A program made the position numbers and the translations under genes. DNA of 7,588 nt from Chrysiogenia bacterium (lineage in GTDB: Bacteria > JAGRBM01). Under the pieces are notes generated by a model, which worked only from the letters and a program-made list of their open reading frames with translations, was not told where the DNA came from and did no database searches. How positions within the stretch are numbered: the stretch's first letter is position 1; every line of letters begins with the position of its first letter. Shown in pieces: positions 1-7,329 of this stretch. The stretch is from positions 1 through 7,588 of the forward strand of contig JAGRBM010000560.1 of NCBI GenBank assembly GCA_020434085.1, in the 5' to 3' direction.

Positions 1-771
1 GTGCGTCACATCCGCGATGCCGGCGCGCAGATGGGCGTGCTGAGCACCGAGGATCTCGACCCCAAATCGCTCGTCGAAAAGGCGAAGAACGCGCCGGGTC
101 TTGTGGGCCGTGACCTCGTCAAGGAAGTCACCTGCGAGAAACCCTACGAGTGGACCGAGGGCACGTGGAAGCTGGGCGAGGGATACACCAAACCCGCGAA
201 CCTCAAGCACCACGTCGTCGCGATGGACTTCGGGATCAAGCGCAACATTCTGCGCAACCTCGTTGACGTGGGCTGCAAGGTTACCGTCGTTCCGGCAACG
301 GCCAGCGCCGATGAAGTGCTTGCCTACAACCCCGACGGGATTTTCCTCTCGAACGGCCCCGGCGATCCCGAGGGCGTTCCCTACGCGGCCGAGACGGTTG
401 CGAAGCTCATCGGCAAGAAGCCCATCTTTGGAATTTGCCTGGGCCACCAGATCCTCTCGCTCTCGCTGGGGGCGAAGACCTACAAGCTGAAATTCGGGCA
501 CCGCGGCGGCAACCAGCCGGTCAAGGATTTTGCCACCGGGCGGGTGGAAATCTCCTCGCAGAACCATGGCTTTGCCGTGGACCTGGACTCGCTCTCGGGC
601 ACGCCGCTTGAATCGACCCACATCAACCTGAACGATCAGACCTCCGAGGGCGTGCGCCACAAGGAGCTGCCGGTCTTCAGCGTGCAGTACCACCCGGAGG
701 CATCGCCGGGCCCCCACGATTCGAGCTACCTGTTCGAACGCTTCGTGGAACTCATGGAGAAGAAGGCTTGA
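1..771 (+). CDS. carA: Carbamoyl-phosphate synthase small (glutaminase) subunit, 5'-truncated by window edge
   Basis: CarA hydrolyses glutamine and channels ammonia to CarB for cytoplasmic synthesis of carbamoyl phosphate, feeding pyrimidine and arginine pathways. The 256 visible codons cover the end of the CarA-specific N-terminal domain (about residues 1-65) and the whole class I glutamine amidotransferase domain (about 70-253). Seen motifs are SNGPGDP (117-123), the nucleophile elbow GICLGHQ with Cys146, [12 protein letters not shown] and QNHGFAVD, and [10 protein letters not shown] with His231 and Glu233. These correspond to E. coli Cys269, His353 and Glu355, an offset of about 122, so roughly 120 N-terminal residues lie upstream of the window. 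The GTG at base 1 is therefore an internal valine codon, not a start. The catalytic triad is intact. The stop overlaps the next gene by 4 bp, so the two are probably translationally coupled. Identification is secure. Confidence 0.97.
   Translation: MRHIRDAGAQMGVLSTEDLDPKSLVEKAKNAPGLVGRDLVKEVTCEKPYEWTEGTWKLGEGYTKPANLKHHVVAMDFGIKRNILRNLVDVGCKVTVVPATASADEVLAYNPDGIFLSNGPGDPEGVPYAAETVAKLIGKKPIFGICLGHQILSLSLGAKTYKLKFGHRGGNQPVKDFATGRVEISSQNHGFAVDLDSLSGTPLESTHINLNDQTSEGVRHKELPVFSVQYHPEASPGPHDSSYLFERFVELMEKKA
756..759 (+). promoter_or_regulatory. Ribosome binding site deciding the TTG start at 768
   Basis: GGAG lies inside the last codons of carA, 8 nt before TTG at 768. The good spacing supports TTG as the start of the next gene rather than the first in-frame ATG at 966, which would remove the N-terminal 66 residues. 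Confidence 0.6.
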
Positions 772-1457
772 GCGACTTCGCCCCCATCGAAGACATCGGC
801 GAGATCACCGGATCGCTGCCCGATGACGCGTGGAACGAGCTCTATGAGAAGCTCGTTCTTGAGGCCGTGCAGGGCGGCAAGGCGCCGGGCTTTGAAAAGG
901 CGCGGGCCCACTACTTCGCACGCACGGGCGAGGTCTATGCCGACGACCAGGACTACAACCAGCGCATGAGCCTGTTCCTCGACTGGTTCATCTTCGGCTG
1001 GAAGGACGATGAGGGGCGGACGCCCGCGGAGCGGATTCTCTCCGATCCAGAGAGCGGCCTGGAGGCCCTCGCCGACCTGCAGCACTCGCTCTACGAATAC
1101 CTGGGCGACAAGGGCGAGCACTTCCGCCTGCGCGACCTGATCTCGGGCGAAAAGATTTTCGTGGTGGCCGGGCCGAACTCGCCATTCCTGACCAAGGACG
1201 ATCCCTTCGAGACGCGGCTCATCTCCACCTACGACGGGCTGCATCTGGTCGGTCCGGTGTGCCTGCATCCGGGTGCGGCCAAGAAAGTCATCGCCAGGCG
1301 CATCAAGGTGCTGCGCAAGGAATACAAGAAGATGCCCGAAGAGCTGCCCGCGCGCACGGAGGAGCTGCTGCTCCACCTGCGCGAGCTGCGCACCAAGGCC
1401 CAGCGTTACGCGCACGTCGATCCCGCGAAGATCTACGGCGAGGCGCTGGCCGGTTGA
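768..1457 (+). CDS. Uncharacterised 229-aa protein encoded between carA and carB
   Basis: I do not recognise this as a named family. It is soluble, with no signal peptide or membrane segment. The N-terminal 60 residues look helical. A block around 66-90 has DWFIFGW (72-78) followed by GRTPAERIL, and [13 protein letters not shown] (123-135) reads like a beta-rich segment. [12 protein letters not shown] (162-173) precedes a charged, probably helical tail (about 173-212) rich in Lys, Arg, Glu and Leu. The pattern WFxF, then a TPxE helix, then DLxSGExxxV recalls poorly characterised proteins often annotated as SEC-C-associated; that is memory-based and unaligned, and no SEC-C zinc motif is present. 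TTG was chosen because it overlaps the carA stop (TTGA) and has GGAG 8 nt upstream. Codon use matches the neighbours, so I see no sign of recent transfer. Position inside the car operon suggests co-expression with CPSase, but function is unknown. Confidence 0.82.
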   Translation: MSDFAPIEDIGEITGSLPDDAWNELYEKLVLEAVQGGKAPGFEKARAHYFARTGEVYADDQDYNQRMSLFLDWFIFGWKDDEGRTPAERILSDPESGLEALADLQHSLYEYLGDKGEHFRLRDLISGEKIFVVAGPNSPFLTKDDPFETRLISTYDGLHLVGPVCLHPGAAKKVIARRIKVLRKEYKKMPEELPARTEELLLHLRELRTKAQRYAHVDPAKIYGEALAG

Positions 1458-1477
1458 GTTTGTAAAAACGGATCCCA

Positions 1478-1498
1478 CGCGTGCGGTGAAAGCGCGCG
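1478..1498 (+). other. Intercistronic GC hairpin upstream of carB
   Basis: Bases 1478-1484 (CGCGTGC) pair with 1492-1498 (GCGCGCG), giving a 7-bp stem with one G-T wobble and a 7-nt loop, GGTGAAA. It sits in the 59-nt gap between the uncharacterised gene and carB and ends 18 nt before the carB ATG. A purine-rich, T-free stretch follows, so it is not a classical intrinsic terminator. It could stabilise mRNA or tune carB translation. In GC-rich DNA such stems also arise by chance. Confidence 0.45.
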
Positions 1499-1516
1499 AG
1501 AAGAACAAGAAGAGAC

Positions 1517-4500
1517 ATGCCGAAGCGTACAGACATCCACAAAATCATGCTCATTGGCGCCGGACCCATCATCATCGGGCAGGCCTGTGAATTCGACTAC
1601 TCGGGCACCCAGGCCTGCAAGGCGCTCAAGGAAGAGGGCTACGAGGTCGTGCTGGTCAACTCCAACCCGGCCACCATCATGACCGACCCGGAGTTTGCCG
1701 ATCGCACCTACGTCGAGCCGATCACGGCCGAGGTGGTCGAGAAGATCATCGCCAAGGAGCAGCCCGACGCCCTGTTGCCCACCGTGGGCGGGCAGACCGC
1801 GCTCAACTGCGCGATGGACCTGCATCGCCTGGGTGTGCTCGAGCAGTACAATGTCGAGCTGATCGGCGCCTCGATCAAGGCCATCGAGAAGGCCGAGGAC
1901 CGCGAGCTCTTCAAGGAAGCAATGGACAAGATCGGCCTGTCCATGCCCAGTGGCGGCTTTGCCAAGAACATCGAAGAAGCCTGGAAGATCGCCGACCAGG
2001 TGGGCTTCCCCGCGATCATCCGCCCTTCCTACACCCTGGGCGGCACCGGCGGCTCGGTCGTCTACAACAAGAAGGAATACGAGACGCAGGTGAAGTGGGG
2101 TCTCGAAGCCTCGCCGGTTCACGAAGTGCTGATCGAGCAGAGCATCCTGGGCTGGAAGGAATACGAGCTCGAAGTGATGCGCGATACCGCCGACAACGTG
2201 GTCATCATCTGCTCCATCGAGAACTTCGATCCCATGGGCGTGCACACCGGCGACTCCATCACCGTGGCGCCCGCGCAGACGCTCTCCGACAAGGAATACC
2301 AGCTTCTTCGCGACGCCTCGCTCAACATCATTCGCGAGATCGGCGTCGATACCGGCGGCTCGAACATCCAGTTCGGCATCAATCCCCAGAATGGCGAGAT
2401 GGTGGTCATCGAGATGAACCCGCGCGTCTCGCGCTCCTCGGCGCTGGCCTCGAAGGCGACGGGCTTCCCCATTGCCAAGATCGCGGCGAAGCTCGCCGTG
2501 GGTTACAGCCTTGACGAGATTCCCAACGACATCACCCGCGAGACGCCGGCCTCCTTCGAACCGACCATCGACTACGTCGTGACGAAGATCCCGCGCTTTG
2601 CCTTCGAGAAGTTCCCGCAGGCGGACTCTACCCTGACCACCCAGATGAAGAGCGTGGGCGAGGCCATGAGCATCGGCCGCACTTTCAAGGAGAGCTTCCA
2701 GAAGGCGCTGCGCTCGCTGGAGATCGACCAGTGGGGCTTCGACAGCCCCGAAGACGATGGTTCGCTGAGTCTGGAAGAGCGCCTGCGCGTCCCCAAGGCC
2801 GAGCGCCTGTGGTGGATCGGCGAGGCCTTCCGCCGCGGAATGAGCATGGAGGAAGTCTTCGAGATCACGAAGGTGGATCCCTGGTTCCTCGGCAATATCG
2901 AGGAAATCGTTGCCGCCGAGAAGGACGTCACCGAGAACGGTGGGCTCGAGGACGCGGCACGGCTGCGCGAGCTCAAGCGCATGGGCTTTTCCGACCGGCG
3001 GCTCGCTGCGCTCTCGGGCAAGAGCGAGGAAGAGGTCCGCACGCTCCGCTACGACAACGGGATTCGCCCAGTCTACAAGCGCGTCGATACCTGCGGCGCG
3101 GAGTTCGAGGCCCACACGCCCTATCTCTATTCGACCTATGAGGACGAAGACGAAGCCGATGTCACCGACAGGGAAAAGATCATCATCCTGGGTGGTGGTC
3201 CCAATCGCATCGGCCAGGGAATCGAGTTCGACTACTGCTGCGTCCACGCCGCCTTTGCTTTGAGCGCCGACGGTTACGAGACCATCATGGTCAACTGCAA
3301 TCCCGAGACGGTCTCCACCGACTATGACACCTCCGACCGGCTCTACTTCGAGCCGCTTACCCTCGAAGACGTGATGCACATCGTCGAGGCCGAAAAGCCC
3401 AAGGGCGTCATCGTGCAGTTCGGCGGGCAGACCCCGCTCAAACTGGCGGTTCCGCTCGAAAAACTCGGCGTTCCGATTCTGGGGACGAGTCCCGACGCCA
3501 TCGACCGCGCCGAAGACCGGCGCCGCTTCTCCGAGGTGATCGACAAGGTCGGCCTAAAGCAGCCCGAGAACGGGACGGCGACGAGCGCCGAAGAGGCCGT
3601 CGCCATCGCCGGGGGCATCGGCTACCCGGTGCTCGTGCGTCCCTCCTACGTGCTGGGCGGACGCGCAATGGAAATCGTCTACGACGAGGCTGCCCTGCGC
3701 CGCTACATGGCGACCGCAGTGAAGGCCTCGCCCGACCATCCGGTGCTCGTTGATGCTTTCCTCGACGACGCGATCGAAGTCGACGTGGACTGTCTTTCCG
3801 ATGGCAAACGCGCCGTGGTTGCCGGGCTCATGGAACACATCGAGCAGGCGGGCGTTCACTCGGGCGACAGCGCCTGCGCGATTCCGCCGTTCTCGCTCTC
3901 AAAGGAAGTGATCGAAACCATCAAGCAGCAGACCCGCGACATCGCGCTCGAACTGGGCGTCGTCGGTCTGATGAACGTGCAGTGGGCCGTCAAGGATGGT
4001 GATGTCTACGTGCTCGAAGTCAACCCGCGCGCCTCGCGCACGGTGCCGTTTGTCTCGAAGGCCAAGGGGATTCCGCTTGCCAAAATCGCTTCGCAGGTCA
4101 TGGCGGGCAAGAGCCTCGATGAGCTTGGCGTGGAAGACCCCGGCAGCCCCGACCACGTGGCGGTCAAGGAAGCGGTCTTCCCCTTCATCAAGTTCCCCAA
4201 TGTCGACACCATTCTGAGTCCGGAGATGAAATCCACGGGCGAGGTCATGGGGATCGATCGCGACTTCGGCACGGCCTTCTACAAAAGCCAGATTGCCGCC
4301 GGGCAGAACCTGCCGACCTCGGGAATGGTGTTCATCTCCGTGCGCGATGCCGACAAGGAAGGGATCCTGCCCCTGGCCAAACAGCTCAAGGACCTGGGTT
4401 TCGAACTCATCGGCACCGGCGGCACGGCCCGCTTCCTCAACGAAAAGGGCATCGAGACCGAGGTGGTCAACAAGGTGATGCAGGGACGCCCCCACATCGT

Positions 4501-4726
4501 CGACCGGATGATCTCCGGGGACATCGCCCTGGTCTTCAATACGACCCACGGGGCCAAGGCGGTGCAGGACTCCTACAGCCTTCGCCGGGCGGCCCTGGAG
4601 AACCGCATTCCCTACCAGACCACCCTGGCGGGGGCCCGGGCGGCCGTGGAGGCCATTGCCACGATCAAGAAATCAGCCTTTGGCGTTGGCGCACTTCAGG
4701 ACTATCATTCCCGCAAATCCACGTAA
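1517..4726 (+). CDS. carB: Carbamoyl-phosphate synthase large subunit
   Basis: CarB makes carbamoyl phosphate from bicarbonate, CarA-derived ammonia and two ATP. Its 1069 residues match the usual length (E. coli 1073). The domains are carboxyphosphate ATP-grasp (1-about 400), oligomerisation (about 401-552), carbamoyl-phosphate ATP-grasp (about 553-930) and C-terminal MGS-like allosteric domain (about 931-1069). In the first half Arg129, Arg169, His243, Glu299 and Asn301 fall at E. coli numbering. In the second half, offset by 7, Arg708, His781, Glu834 and Asn836 are present. Residues matching the E. coli ornithine site (Glu776, Asp784, Glu885, Thr1035) and UMP/IMP site (Lys947, Thr967, Thr970, Lys986) are all kept, suggesting UMP inhibition and ornithine activation are possible. 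E. coli His975 is Gly968 here. The ATG has only a weak purine-rich binding site (AAGAAGAGA), but the conserved N-terminus fixes it. No frameshift was seen. Confidence 0.99.
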   Translation: MPKRTDIHKIMLIGAGPIIIGQACEFDYSGTQACKALKEEGYEVVLVNSNPATIMTDPEFADRTYVEPITAEVVEKIIAKEQPDALLPTVGGQTALNCAMDLHRLGVLEQYNVELIGASIKAIEKAEDRELFKEAMDKIGLSMPSGGFAKNIEEAWKIADQVGFPAIIRPSYTLGGTGGSVVYNKKEYETQVKWGLEASPVHEVLIEQSILGWKEYELEVMRDTADNVVIICSIENFDPMGVHTGDSITVAPAQTLSDKEYQLLRDASLNIIREIGVDTGGSNIQFGINPQNGEMVVIEMNPRVSRSSALASKATGFPIAKIAAKLAVGYSLDEIPNDITRETPASFEPTIDYVVTKIPRFAFEKFPQADSTLTTQMKSVGEAMSIGRTFKESFQKALRSLEIDQWGFDSPEDDGSLSLEERLRVPKAERLWWIGEAFRRGMSMEEVFEITKVDPWFLGNIEEIVAAEKDVTENGGLEDAARLRELKRMGFSDRRLAALSGKSEEEVRTLRYDNGIRPVYKRVDTCGAEFEAHTPYLYSTYEDEDEADVTDREKIIILGGGPNRIGQGIEFDYCCVHAAFALSADGYETIMVNCNPETVSTDYDTSDRLYFEPLTLEDVMHIVEAEKPKGVIVQFGGQTPLKLAVPLEKLGVPILGTSPDAIDRAEDRRRFSEVIDKVGLKQPENGTATSAEEAVAIAGGIGYPVLVRPSYVLGGRAMEIVYDEAALRRYMATAVKASPDHPVLVDAFLDDAIEVDVDCLSDGKRAVVAGLMEHIEQAGVHSGDSACAIPPFSLSKEVIETIKQQTRDIALELGVVGLMNVQWAVKDGDVYVLEVNPRASRTVPFVSKAKGIPLAKIASQVMAGKSLDELGVEDPGSPDHVAVKEAVFPFIKFPNVDTILSPEMKSTGEVMGIDRDFGTAFYKSQIAAGQNLPTSGMVFISVRDADKEGILPLAKQLKDLGFELIGTGGTARFLNEKGIETEVVNKVMQGRPHIVDRMISGDIALVFNTTHGAKAVQDSYSLRRAALENRIPYQTTLAGARAAVEAIATIKKSAFGVGALQDYHSRKST

Positions 4727-4737
4727 CGGCCACCAGC

Positions 4738-4771
4738 CCCCGGGAACTGCCGCGGCGGCGGGGTCGTTTTT
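4738..4771 (+). terminator. Possible weak intrinsic terminator after carB
   Basis: CCCCG (4738-4742) can pair with CGGGG (4759-4763) around a 16-nt GC-rich loop, and T5 (4767-4771) follows 3 nt later. The stem is short and the loop contains CCGCGG, which allows competing folds. It may be a partial terminator between the car genes and greA, or simply GC-rich spacer. No convincing separate promoter for greA was visible in the 72-nt gap. Confidence 0.35.
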
Positions 4772-4798
4772 GTCGTGTACTGAGCGGAGTAGCAAAAA
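4767..4798 (+). promoter_or_regulatory. Hairpin spanning the greA ribosome binding site
   Basis: TTTTTG (4767-4772) is complementary to CAAAAA (4793-4798) next to the greA ATG. Inside it, TACT (4778-4781) pairs with AGTA (4788-4791) around GAGCGG. The folded leader would hold the binding site GGAG (4786-4789) half in the loop and half in a stem. It uses the same T-tract as the possible terminator, so the two structures could exclude each other. The outer helix is A-T rich and weak, and a regulatory role is inferred. Confidence 0.35.
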
Positions 4799-5272
4799 AT
4801 GGACAAGAGCCCGATGACCGTAAAGGGACATGAGGCCCTCAAAGAGGAACTCAAGCGCCTGAAAACGGTGGAGCGGCCTGCCATCATTCAGGCAATTGAA
4901 GAGGCGCGCGCTCACGGCGACCTTTCCGAAAATGCCGAATACCACGCAGCCAAGGAAAAGCAGGGCTTCAACGAGGGTCGGATCTCCGAACTCGAGGGCC
5001 GGCTTGCGAGCGCCGAGGTCATCGATCCCAAGAGCCTGAGCGGGGACCGGGTGGTCTTCGGTGCCACGGTGAAGCTGCTCAACCTCGAAACCGATGAAGA
5101 AGTCACCTACCAGATTGTCGGTCCCGACGAGGCCGACGTCAGCGCGGGGATGATCTCCCTGACCTCGCCGGTGGCGCGCGGCCTGCTGGGCAAGAGCGTG
5201 GGCGACGACGTCGCCATCCGCACGCCCAAGGGCGGGTCGGAATACGAAATCCTTGCCGTTGAGTTCGTTTAG
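4799..5272 (+). CDS. greA: Transcription elongation factor GreA
   Basis: GreA enters the secondary channel of backtracked RNA polymerase and stimulates cleavage of the nascent transcript, letting stalled complexes resume. The 157 residues equal the usual length (E. coli 158). The N-terminal coiled-coil hairpin (about 1-76) carries the acidic tip in [11 protein letters not shown], with Asp41 and Glu44 at the positions needed to coordinate the catalytic metal. The C-terminal FKBP-like domain (about 82-157) has [19 protein letters not shown] and [10 protein letters not shown]. The presence of the acidic pair argues for a true GreA rather than a Gfh-type anti-factor. The ATG has GGAG 9 nt upstream and follows carB by 72 nt. 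The next gene begins 12 nt after the stop, suggesting a shared transcript. Confidence 0.98.
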   Translation: MDKSPMTVKGHEALKEELKRLKTVERPAIIQAIEEARAHGDLSENAEYHAAKEKQGFNEGRISELEGRLASAEVIDPKSLSGDRVVFGATVKLLNLETDEEVTYQIVGPDEADVSAGMISLTSPVARGLLGKSVGDDVAIRTPKGGSEYEILAVEFV

Positions 5273-5275
5273 CCT

Positions 5276-5279
5276 GGAG
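5276..5279 (+). promoter_or_regulatory. Ribosome binding site for the post-greA lipoprotein
   Basis: GGAG just after the greA stop lies 5 nt before ATG at 5285 but only 2 nt before an in-frame TTG at 5282. This favours the ATG and a product one residue shorter than the longest reading. Confidence 0.6.
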
Positions 5280-5284
5280 TCTTG

Positions 5285-6214
5285 ATGTCCCCGTTGCAGC
5301 CGAGCGCCCGGTTCTCGATGCGCGCCTTACTGGCGGGCACGCTGGCGCTGTGTCTGGCAATCGGGACGGGCGCCTGCGACTCGGGCTCGAAAGAGCGCAA
5401 GCCGCTGCGTGAGCCTGTGCCGGTCACGAAAGCCCCGCCCGAACTCCCCAAGATCGTCGGCGACTCTCCGGGCAAGCTCGGCCAGGAAGTTGCCTTCAAC
5501 CTGGGCAAGGCTTCCGATTACTACAACGCGCTCACTTCATTCGAAATGAAGGCCACCACCGAAGCGACAGTGGAGGGCGGCGGCGGTCCTCCGGGAAAGA
5601 CCTGGCAGGAAGTGGTCGTGCGCCAGGCGCACGGCGATGACTACGATCTGAGCCTCGATCTCATCGTCGATGGCAGCAGCGAATACAACGGCCGTGCGGG
5701 ATTCTCCGCAATCCGCCGCGACGGGTATTTCTATTTCAAGACCGCCGAGAGCGATCGCTACTTCCGCCGCAAGGCCAAGCCCAGCATGACGGTCTCGTAC
5801 CTGGTGCCGATGGATACGATGCAGGGCTACCTGGATTTCATGCAGCACGGCGCGAAGTTCGTGATCTCCCGCGGGATGCACCTGGGGCGCCCGGCGCGCA
5901 TCTACAAGATCGTCGAGGCGCTGCCCTTCGAGGAAAACCCCAGTTACAAGGGCAAGCCGGTCGCCAAGTCCGACATGCAGGGCGAGATCTGGGTGGACGA
6001 GGGCAGCGGCCTCGTCGTGAAGATCGACTTCACCATGATGCGCGAGAGCTATGACCTGGGTGCCGGTCCGCTAAAAAGCGTGCAACACGAAATGTTCGAG
6101 CTCACGAAGATCGGCGACATCGGCCCGATCTATCAACCCGAAGATTATTACGAGGGCGAGGATGAATTCTCCCCGCCGGAGATGAAGGTCCCCGCGCTGT
6201 TGGGTGACAAGTAA
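5285..6214 (+). CDS. Predicted lipoprotein of unknown function, about 309 aa
   Basis: Not recognised as a named family. The N-terminus is a lipoprotein signal: Arg residues, a hydrophobic run (about 14-27) and a lipobox-like TGAC with Cys31, followed by Asp at +2. In E. coli that residue would keep the lipoprotein in the inner membrane. A Pro/Lys-rich linker (about 36-58) precedes the mature domain. From about residue 75 the chain alternates strand-like segments: DYYNALTSFEMKATTEATVE, a Gly/Pro loop, a DDYDLSLDLIVDG stretch, YFYFKTAESDRYFRRK, and GEIWVDEGSGLVVKIDFTM. The last resembles strands of LolA/LppX-like beta-sheet lipoproteins that bind lipids, an analogy only. The end is acidic (EDYYEGEDEFSPPEM). 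An alternative internal ATG at 5318 would shorten the signal region. It lies 12 nt after greA and about 24 nt before the lipidated SppA, so an envelope role is likely. Confidence 0.85.
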   Translation: MSPLQPSARFSMRALLAGTLALCLAIGTGACDSGSKERKPLREPVPVTKAPPELPKIVGDSPGKLGQEVAFNLGKASDYYNALTSFEMKATTEATVEGGGGPPGKTWQEVVVRQAHGDDYDLSLDLIVDGSSEYNGRAGFSAIRRDGYFYFKTAESDRYFRRKAKPSMTVSYLVPMDTMQGYLDFMQHGAKFVISRGMHLGRPARIYKIVEALPFEENPSYKGKPVAKSDMQGEIWVDEGSGLVVKIDFTMMRESYDLGAGPLKSVQHEMFELTKIGDIGPIYQPEDYYEGEDEFSPPEMKVPALLGDK

Positions 6215-6228
6215 CGCACGTCGATTCT

Positions 6229-6234
6229 GGGAGG
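6229..6234 (+). promoter_or_regulatory. Strong ribosome binding site for the sppA-like gene
   Basis: GGGAGG stands 1 nt before ATG at 6236 and 4 nt before the adjacent ATG at 6239. The second ATG has the more workable spacing, so the protein probably starts with MKRF rather than MMKRF. Confidence 0.6.
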
Positions 6235-6238
6235 AATG

Positions 6239-7231
6239 ATGAAACGATTCGCTGTTCTGTTCGTACTGGCTTTGACGGTCCTCGCGCAGGGGTGTGTGAC
6301 CCTGAACATGTTTCCGCCCGAACATCCGCTCGGCGAATACACCATCGGCGGGGACGAGAGCGCCGATGCCAAGGTGCTGGTGGTCGATGTCTCGGGCATC
6401 ATTCTCGATACCGAGCAGAAGGGCCTGCTGGGCCTCACCGGGCTGGAGAACACGGCGGCAAAGGTCCGTGCGGCGCTTCGCAAGGCCGACGAGGACCGCG
6501 ACATCGCGGCCGTCATCATCCGCATCAACAGCCCCGGCGGCACGGTCACGGCCTCGGACCTCATTCACTACGAGATCCGTTCCTTCCGCAACCGGCATCC
6601 GCACATCCCGGTGCATGCGATGATGCTCGATCTGGCTGCCTCTGGCGGCTACTACGTTGCCGTTTCCACCGAGAAGATCTGGGCGCATCCGACCACGGTG
6701 ACCGGTTCCATCGGCGTCATCGTGCAGGGGGTGAACCTCTCGGGCCTCTTCGACAAGATCGGCATCGAGGATCAGACCATCAAGTCGGGCAAGCACAAGG
6801 ACATGATGTCGCCGCTGCGTCCGCAAGATGACTCCGACCGCAAGCTCATGCAGGGCGTCGTCGATTCTCTCTATGAGCAGTTCCTGGCCCGCGTGATGGC
6901 GGGCCGTCCCGAGGCCAAGGAAGAGCGCCTTCGCGAGATCGCCGATGGCCGCGTCTATACGGCGCAGACGGCGAAGGAAGAAAAGCTCATCGACGAGATC
7001 GGCTACTTCGACGACGTGGTGGAAGGCCTGCGCCAGCAGACCGGCCGGAAGTCCCTGCGCGTGGTGACCTACCGCAACAAGGAAATTCACGACGACAATA
7101 TCTACGCCCAGGCGCGCCAGAGCACGATCAGCGAGGCGACGCTCGGGCACTGGGCGTCGATGCTGCTCAGCGGACAGGTGAGCGGCGGTTCGCCGTTTCT
7201 CTATTACTGGGCGCCCGGCCTTGGCCGGTAG
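6239..7231 (+). CDS. sppA: Lipoprotein-type signal peptide peptidase SppA, S49 family short form
   Basis: S49 proteases such as SppA degrade cleaved signal peptides and other membrane-associated peptides with a Ser/Lys dyad. The protein is 330 residues from this ATG (331 from 6236). Numbering from the 6236 ATG, a signal (1-19) ends in LAQGC with lipidation Cys20 and Val at +2, so it is probably anchored by lipid in place of the usual transmembrane helix. The ClpP-like fold follows: KVLVVDVSGII (46-56), INSPGGTVTASD (97-108), AASGGYYVAVS with nucleophile Ser136 (134-144), TGSIGVIVQGVN (156-167), and IKSGKHKDMMSP (182-193) with Lys188. Lys188 is 52 residues after the serine, the same spacing as Ser147/Lys199 of Bacillus subtilis SppA. 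ADGRVYTAQTAK and LIDEIGYFDD are also typical. The length matches the short form, not the fused 618-residue E. coli enzyme. It is probably active; lipidation is inferred from the lipobox. Confidence 0.93.
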   Translation: MKRFAVLFVLALTVLAQGCVTLNMFPPEHPLGEYTIGGDESADAKVLVVDVSGIILDTEQKGLLGLTGLENTAAKVRAALRKADEDRDIAAVIIRINSPGGTVTASDLIHYEIRSFRNRHPHIPVHAMMLDLAASGGYYVAVSTEKIWAHPTTVTGSIGVIVQGVNLSGLFDKIGIEDQTIKSGKHKDMMSPLRPQDDSDRKLMQGVVDSLYEQFLARVMAGRPEAKEERLREIADGRVYTAQTAKEEKLIDEIGYFDDVVEGLRQQTGRKSLRVVTYRNKEIHDDNIYAQARQSTISEATLGHWASMLLSGQVSGGSPFLYYWAPGLGR

Positions 7232-7235
7232 GGCG
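7212..7235 (+). terminator. Hairpin over the sppA stop codon, possible terminator without T-tract
   Basis: CCGGC (7215-7219) pairs with GCCGG (7224-7228) around CTTG, and CGC (7212-7214) can extend to GCG (7233-7235) past a bulge. The TAG stop lies in its 3' side. No T run follows, so it may be a 3' stabilising hairpin rather than an intrinsic terminator. Confidence 0.35.
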
Positions 7236-7247
7236 AACACGCTTGCG

Positions 7248-7276
7248 TTGACGCGCCCGTGGGCTGGATATATGTA
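7248..7276 (+). promoter_or_regulatory. Putative sigma70-type promoter for the downstream lipoprotein gene
   Basis: TTGACG (7248-7253) matches five of six bases of the -35 consensus. An A/T-rich patch in GC-rich surroundings, GATATATGTA (7267-7276), offers TATATG with a 15-nt spacer or TATGTA with a 17-nt spacer as -10. Transcription would begin around 7280-7285, about 45-50 nt before the ATG. This marks a likely new transcription unit in the 98-nt gap after sppA. Confidence 0.45.
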
Positions 7277-7329
7277 GCGATTGGTGCGAGCCGTCCGGTG
7301 GCGGCTTGCGGGGACACCGGGGGAAAGCC

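Noticed and set aside
1-3. GTG at base 1 as the start of carA
   Set aside because: Alignment of the motifs to E. coli CarA places it about 122 residues into the protein; the codon is an internal valine.
726-1508. 260-codon minus-strand open frame opposite the uncharacterised car-operon gene
   Set aside because: The + strand frame has the coupled start, good binding site and protein-like composition. The minus frame is rich in Leu, Val, Gln and Arg, as mirror frames are here. It remains the main alternative if the + gene proved unconserved.
1433-3379. 648-codon open frame on the minus strand opposite carB
   Set aside because: It lies antisense to strongly conserved carB and has low-complexity, His/Asp/Val/Leu-rich composition typical of the mirror frame of a GC-rich gene. 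No family motif was seen.
5535-5551. Perfect 7-bp inverted repeat CTTCATT-CGA-AATGAAG
   Set aside because: It is inside the coding region of the lipoprotein, and a repeat of this size is expected about by chance in a window this long. No operator family was recognised.
5572-5592. GGAGG/CCTCC pairing around GGC repeats
   Set aside because: It encodes a Gly-Pro loop in the lipoprotein; the complementarity is a by-product of GC-rich glycine and proline codons.
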